Source of the DNA: Bacillota bacterium
GTDB taxonomy: Bacteria; Bacillota; Bacilli; Paenibacillales; Paenibacillaceae
DNA: 64,000 nt
Direction: 5' to 3'
Assembly (NCBI GenBank): GCA_023391635.1
Contig: JAEWAQ010000032.1
Location: 25,645 to 89,644, forward strand
The stretch's first letter is position 1; each line of letters opens with the position of its first letter. Made by a program: the position numbers and the translations under genes. The notes below the pieces were generated by a model. That model did no database searches and was not told the DNA's origin. It worked only from the letters and a program-made list of their open reading frames with translations. Below are positions 60,234-64,000 of the stretch, in pieces.

Positions 60234-61070
60234 ATGTCCGCGATGGAATTATGGTTTACCGAGAAGCAGACCGAGAACTATGGCATTACGATGAAAACCA
60301 AGCGCACGATGGTGCACGAACAGACGGACTTCCAGGAGCTCGCGATGATCGAGACCGAAGAGTGGGGCAACATGCTCGTGCTCGACGGCATGGTCATGAC
60401 GACGATCAAGGATGAATTCGTGTACCACGAGATGGTGGCGCATATTCCGCTGTTCACTCACCCGAATCCGGAAAATGTACTGATCGTGGGCGGCGGAGAC
60501 GGCGGCGTGGTGCGCGAGGTGCTCAAGCATCCGAAGGTGAAGAAGGCCGTGCTTGTCGACATCGACGGCAAGGTCATCGAGTATTCGAAGCAGTATTTGC
60601 CCGAAATCGCCTGCAAGCTGGACGATCCGCGCGTGGAAGTCATCGTCAATGACGGCTTCATGCATATTCACGACCACAAGAATACGTACGATGTCGTCTT
60701 GGCCGATACGACCGAGCCGATGGGCCCGGCCGTGCAGCTGTTCACCCGGGGCTTCTACCAGGGCATCTACGAATCGCTTAAGGAAGACGGCCTGTTCGTC
60801 GCGCAGACGGATAATCCTTGGTTCAAGGCGGACCTGATCCAGAGCGTCAACCGCGACGTGAAGGAAGTATTTCCTCTTGTGCGGGTGTATTGGGCGAACG
60901 TGCCGACGTACCCGAGCGGGCTGTGGACATTCACGATGGGCAGCAAGAAGCACGATCCGCTGGCGGTCGACGAGAGCGCGATTCCGGAGCTGGATACGAA
61001 GTACTACTCGCCTCGCCTGCACAAGGCGGCATTCGTGCTCCCGAAGTTCGTGGAGGACTTGACGAAATAA
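60234..61070 (+). CDS. speE: Spermidine synthase
   Basis: Transfers aminopropyl from decarboxylated SAM to putrescine. G-G-G-D-G-G-V-V-R-E-V near residue 84 binds the nucleoside, D-I-D-G near residue 107 binds ribose, and A-D-T-T-E-P-M-G-P near residue 155 is the catalytic loop. The ATG at 60234 is preceded by AGTGAGA; an in-frame frame extension to 60072 lacks support. 278 aa, normal. With speB downstream it forms the agmatine-to-spermidine route. Confidence 0.95.
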   Translation: MSAMELWFTEKQTENYGITMKTKRTMVHEQTDFQELAMIETEEWGNMLVLDGMVMTTIKDEFVYHEMVAHIPLFTHPNPENVLIVGGGDGGVVREVLKHPKVKKAVLVDIDGKVIEYSKQYLPEIACKLDDPRVEVIVNDGFMHIHDHKNTYDVVLADTTEPMGPAVQLFTRGFYQGIYESLKEDGLFVAQTDNPWFKADLIQSVNRDVKEVFPLVRVYWANVPTYPSGLWTFTMGSKKHDPLAVDESAIPELDTKYYSPRLHKAAFVLPKFVEDLTK

Positions 61071-61168
61071 ACGCTAGTCGGATTCGGCAACGTGCATCCG
61101 TATTTAGCGTCCGCAGGACCGTAGACAAATTCAATCAATCTAATGCTAAAGGGGAAAACAGTTACTCC

Positions 61169-62041
61169 ATGCGCTTACCTCAAGCTTACTCAGGCAACGT
61201 GTTCATCTGCAGCTCCGACGATTACGAGGCGTCCAAAGCCGTTATCTACGGCATGCCGATGGATTATACCGTCTCTTTCCGCCCGGGATCCCGGTTCGGA
61301 CCCGGCCGCATCCGCGAAGCGTCTGTCGGGCTGGAGGAATACAGCCCTTATCTGGATCGCAGCATCGAGGAACTCGCCTACTTCGATGCGGGCGATCTGC
61401 TGCTGCCGTTCGGCAATGCGGCCAAGAGTCTGGACATCATCGCCGAATACGTGCGCGGCGTACTGGCCGACGGGAAGATCCCGGTCGGGCTCGGCGGCGA
61501 GCACCTGGTGACATGGCCGGTCATTCGGGAAGTGTACAAGAAGCATCCGGACCTCGCGATCATTCACATCGATGCTCATGCCGACCTCCGCGAGCAGTAC
61601 GAAGGCGAACCGCTGTCGCATTCGACGCCGATTCGCAAGGCGGCCGAGTTGATCGGACCGGGCAACGTCTATCAGTTCGGCATCCGCTCCGGGTCGCGGG
61701 AAGAGTGGACCTACGCGCACGAAGCCGGGATCCACTTCCATCCGTTCACCGTGGCGGAGCCGTTGAAGCGGGAGCTGCCGTCGCTGGCCGGACGCCCCGT
61801 CTACGTCACGATCGACATCGACGTGCTCGATCCGTCCGCCGCGCCCGGCACGGGAACGACGGAAGCCGGCGGCATCACCTCGGGCGAGCTGCTGGAGGCG
61901 GTGCACCTGATCGCCCGGTCCGGCGCGAACGTCGTCGGCTTCGATCTGGTCGAGGTGGCGCCGATCTACGACCCGACCGAGATGACGCCGATCGTCGCGT
62001 CGAAGATCGTTCGCGAGATGTTGCTCGGGTTCGTGAAGTAA
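61169..62041 (+). CDS. speB: Agmatinase
   Basis: Hydrolyses agmatine to putrescine and urea. Binuclear manganese ligands are in G-G-E-H-L-V near residue 112, I-D-A-H-A-D near residue 134 and D-I-D-V-L-D near residue 214. The ATG at 61169 is preferred because relatives start about 30 residues before G-M-P-M-D-Y; its AAGGGG site is 14 nt away, looser than usual. It lies 98 bp after speE and probably shares its transcript. 290 aa, normal. Ends at a terminator. Confidence 0.95.
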   Translation: MRLPQAYSGNVFICSSDDYEASKAVIYGMPMDYTVSFRPGSRFGPGRIREASVGLEEYSPYLDRSIEELAYFDAGDLLLPFGNAAKSLDIIAEYVRGVLADGKIPVGLGGEHLVTWPVIREVYKKHPDLAIIHIDAHADLREQYEGEPLSHSTPIRKAAELIGPGNVYQFGIRSGSREEWTYAHEAGIHFHPFTVAEPLKRELPSLAGRPVYVTIDIDVLDPSAAPGTGTTEAGGITSGELLEAVHLIARSGANVVGFDLVEVAPIYDPTEMTPIVASKIVREMLLGFVK

Positions 62042-62069
62042 TATAACATTCAATTGCAGATAGCGAACC

Positions 62070-62109
62070 AAAGCCCCTCAGTCGGCAACCTAGCCGGCTG
62101 AGGGGCTTT
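62070..62109 (+). terminator. Intrinsic terminator after speB
   Basis: AAAGCCCCTCAGTCGGC (62070-62086) pairs with GCCGGCTGAGGGGCTTT (62093-62109). Strong GC stem; its A and T ends allow termination in either direction. Confidence 0.88.
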
Positions 62110-62175
62110 GGGCTATGAAGTACGATGATGCAGACCCTAGGACTCATATCACGTACAAATATTTACATAATATGA

Positions 62176-62204
62176 TTGATAAGTTGAAGAAATTGTATTA
62201 TGCT
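62176..62204 (+). promoter_or_regulatory. Sigma-A promoter of the riboswitch-controlled gene
   Basis: TTGATA (62176-62181), 17-bp spacer, TATGCT (62199-62204). It lies about 45 bp before the first riboswitch stem. Confidence 0.7.
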
Positions 62205-62245
62205 AGCAATATTGCTTGCGGAATTAGGAAGATTATACCGGAAAA

Positions 62246-62331
62246 CGGCAAAACCATCGAAAGATGGCGACGCAAAGCCATGGGTCTAAAGCACTCCGTT
62301 CTAACGGGGCGCAATGATCGCCAGGTTGCCC
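62246..62331 (+). promoter_or_regulatory. Cyclic-di-GMP-I (GEMM-I) riboswitch aptamer
   Basis: GGCAA (62247-62251) pairs with TTGCC (62326-62330) as P1. Inside is the hairpin CCATC-GAAA-GATGG with its GNRA tetraloop, then GACGCAAAGCC, GGGTCTAAAG and the 3' part ATGATCGCCAGGTTGCC, all hallmarks of the GEMM-I class that binds cyclic di-GMP. It sits in the leader of the YD-repeat gene, followed by a terminator. Regulation sign is not determined from sequence. Confidence 0.88.
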
Positions 62332-62364
62332 GATTGCTCCCAGACTCTGACTCCATGACTATCG

Positions 62365-62405
62365 TGCCTTGGCGAACCGTTCGTTCGGTTTTGCCGGGCA
62401 TTTTT
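62365..62405 (+). terminator. Riboswitch expression-platform terminator
   Basis: TGCCTTGGCGAACCG (62365-62379) pairs imperfectly with CGGTTTTGCCGGGCA (62386-62400), TTCGTT loop, followed by TTTTTATT. It lies between the aptamer and the ribosome site, so it is the likely switch element. Confidence 0.82.
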
Positions 62406-62430
62406 ATTATTGTAGTCGGAGGCTAGGATG

Positions 62431-64000
62431 ATGAAAAAAATGATGTCTCGTTCGTTCATTTTGGTATTAACGGTTGCTTTGTTATGCTCCTATTGGCCAG
62501 CGGCGGCTTTCGCCGCAAATGCAGGAGCGGCGCCGACCGTTTACGATCCATTTGAAATATTTGATAATCTGCCAGGTCAATCCCGCGCGAAAGGGCCGCA
62601 GTTGCCGAATCCTCTGTCAGGCATGTTGCCATCCATGCCTAATCCGATTCCGGGCGGTGTACCCGTTTCGCCGAACGGGGGGTCCGAGATCTCTGGCCAT
62701 ACGCCTGCGTCCCCACCAGACGGCAACCCGAATGCCAATCCCGTCGATATCGCAACAGGACTTCCGAAGCTTGATGCTACCGATTTGAGCATGCCCGGTA
62801 TCGGAATCGGTTTTACGCTAGAACGGGCCTATGATCCGCAGAAGGAAGAAGAGGGCGTATTCGGCGCTGCATGGGACTATAATTGGAACTCGCTGCTGCG
62901 CATGTATGCCGATTTCACGATGGGAGAGTTTCGATCGGACGGTACGGTCAATTCTTATTCCTTCAACAAGGATGACCCGGATGGATACATCCTGGAGTAT
63001 GATGGCGACGAACTCGTGAACTATGAGCTTCATAAGGGGCACTACGAATTAGTAAATGGGGACAGTCTGGAACGACTCAGTCAGTATGACTATCGGGTGA
63101 CTACAAAAGACGGCATGGCGATCACCTATTATGGCTACTTTGCTCCTTGGAGGGCTGCGCAGGACCCGAAGGCCGGGAAAATGATTTCGCTTGCGGACAA
63201 ATTCGGAAATACGATTCATTTTACATATGACGCAGACGGCAAAGTTGATCGAATCACCGATACGGCGGGGAGAACAATCGATCTCGTCTGGCAAGAAGGG
63301 GTTATCGACAAGCTCATCGACCCGTCGGGCGCTGAGACCGATTACCAATATGATACGCACAATCGCCTGATTGCGGTCGTTTCACCGGAAGGGCGTACGA
63401 TTCAATATGACTATGACGACAAGAATCGGGTTGTTCGCCAGGTAGAGGGCAACGGCGTTGCAACTCTATTTACTTACGATGAGCAAGGACGTGTAACTCG
63501 CGTAAGCAACGACGAAGATTTTACGCTTTTCTCCTATTCTTATAACGAAGAACATACCGTCATGACGGATGCGCTTGCGCATCAATGGAACTATAAGGTC
63601 GATCGTGAACGGAAGCAAGTGCTGTCCGTGACAAACCCGCTTGGTGAACAGTCGGTTAATTCTTATAACGAAGAAGGTTTTGTTACCTCTGTCGTATCAC
63701 CTAAGGGAACGATGACGACAGAATACGACGAAGACGGAAACGTGGTGCGTACGGTCGGCATTGACGGTGGGGAGACCCGCTATGAATACCATCCGGAATG
63801 GAAGCTTCCAACCGGCATTATATATCCGGATGGCAGCGAAACTTCTTTCGTGTACGACAACCTAGGAAATATTCGAGAGAAAACGAGCCCTACAGGCGAA
63901 ACAACCGTTTTTGAATACGATGATCGCGGTCTAATGATTTCCATGCAGAATGAATCAGGCCATGGCATCTCATTCCATTATGACGAAGCAGGCAATATTG
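62431..64000 (+). CDS. Secreted YD-repeat (RHS-like) protein, 3'-truncated by window edge
   Basis: The frame is open to the end of the window (at least 523 codons). A signal peptide (residues 1 to about 30, ending A-A-F-A-A) precedes a proline-rich stretch with N-P-V-D-I-A-T-G-L near residue 107 and a DUF6531-like start G-I-G-F-T-L-E-R-A-Y-D-P near residue 128. YD repeats follow from about residue 300 (Y-D-T-H-N-R-L, Y-D-D-K-N-R-V, Y-D-E-Q-G-R-V). GGAGG (62418-62422) is 8 nt before this ATG. RHS/YD proteins form surface or toxin-bearing cocoons; a C-terminal effector would lie beyond the window. Controlled by the cyclic-di-GMP riboswitch upstream. Confidence 0.88.
   Translation, partial: MKKMMSRSFILVLTVALLCSYWPAAAFAANAGAAPTVYDPFEIFDNLPGQSRAKGPQLPNPLSGMLPSMPNPIPGGVPVSPNGGSEISGHTPASPPDGNPNANPVDIATGLPKLDATDLSMPGIGIGFTLERAYDPQKEEEGVFGAAWDYNWNSLLRMYADFTMGEFRSDGTVNSYSFNKDDPDGYILEYDGDELVNYELHKGHYELVNGDSLERLSQYDYRVTTKDGMAITYYGYFAPWRAAQDPKAGKMISLADKFGNTIHFTYDADGKVDRITDTAGRTIDLVWQEGVIDKLIDPSGAETDYQYDTHNRLIAVVSPEGRTIQYDYDDKNRVVRQVEGNGVATLFTYDEQGRVTRVSNDEDFTLFSYSYNEEHTVMTDALAHQWNYKVDRERKQVLSVTNPLGEQSVNSYNEEGFVTSVVSPKGTMTTEYDEDGNVVRTVGIDGGETRYEYHPEWKLPTGIIYPDGSETSFVYDNLGNIREKTSPTGETTVFEYDDRGLMISMQNESGHGISFHYDEAGNI

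Noticed and set aside
1..64000. CRISPR array or long prophage region
   Set aside because: No evenly spaced short direct repeats with unique spacers, and no phage structural genes. The only regular tandem repeat is inside the SLH gene.

Overview
The window looks like chromosome of a moderately GC-rich, spore-former-type Bacillota close to Paenibacillus/Cohnella. The reasons are strong AGGAGG ribosome sites, frequent TTG/GTG starts, sigma-A promoters with TTGACA/TATAAT boxes, cre-like sites, lipoprotein-anchored sugar ABC importers without their own ATPase, an SLH protein and a YbjQ protein. This placement is inference from gene content; no 16S gene is present.

Layout. 1-7.7 kb: the end of a DUF2264 gene, a beta-carbonic anhydrase, a YbjQ/membrane-protein pair, then a XylR-like regulator divergent from a catabolic operon (Gfo/Idh dehydrogenase, DUF6807, D-2-hydroxyacid dehydrogenase). 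That operon runs into a wrecked solute-binding gene fused to an integrase tail, beside a broken tRNA-Ala 3' end. 8.2-20.2 kb: a carbohydrate locus. One leftward operon holds a ROK repressor, DUF2961, two permeases and a lipoprotein. A second holds a deacetylase-like protein and three tandem M42 peptidases. A second DUF2961 gene runs rightward. Both leftward promoters carry the same 19-bp palindrome, so the ROK protein probably controls the whole locus. 20.4-27.6 kb: an IS630 relic, a sulfonate-type ABC importer with cysteine synthase, an AAA/DUF4143 ATPase and gene debris. 27.8-36.6 kb: an SLH/Ig-repeat surface protein, an ECF sigma factor with its DGPF partner, a hydrolase and YdeI-type protein, and an ABC exporter with a C-terminal cyclic-nucleotide domain followed by two GNAT-like proteins and a 35-residue peptide gene. 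36.6-46 kb: a TIM-barrel/Gfo-Idh pair, an AraC regulator, and a GntR-controlled LarA-like plus GlcD/GlcF operon facing a frameshifted M20 amidohydrolase. 46-56.4 kb: divergent sugar operons (ABC importer and isomerase leftward; aldolase, SorC regulator, alcohol dehydrogenase, NAD-kinase-like protein, ADP-ribosylglycohydrolase and MFS exporter rightward) sharing matched operators. 56.4-64 kb: malic enzyme, a class A PBP, speE/speB, and a cyclic-di-GMP-I riboswitch ahead of a secreted YD-repeat (RHS-like) protein cut by the window end.

Most of the window is sugar and sugar-acid catabolism with local regulators. The least explained parts are the peptide/GNAT/cNMP-exporter operon (33.2-36.6 kb), the M42 set in which two members have lost key residues, and the riboswitch-controlled YD-repeat protein.
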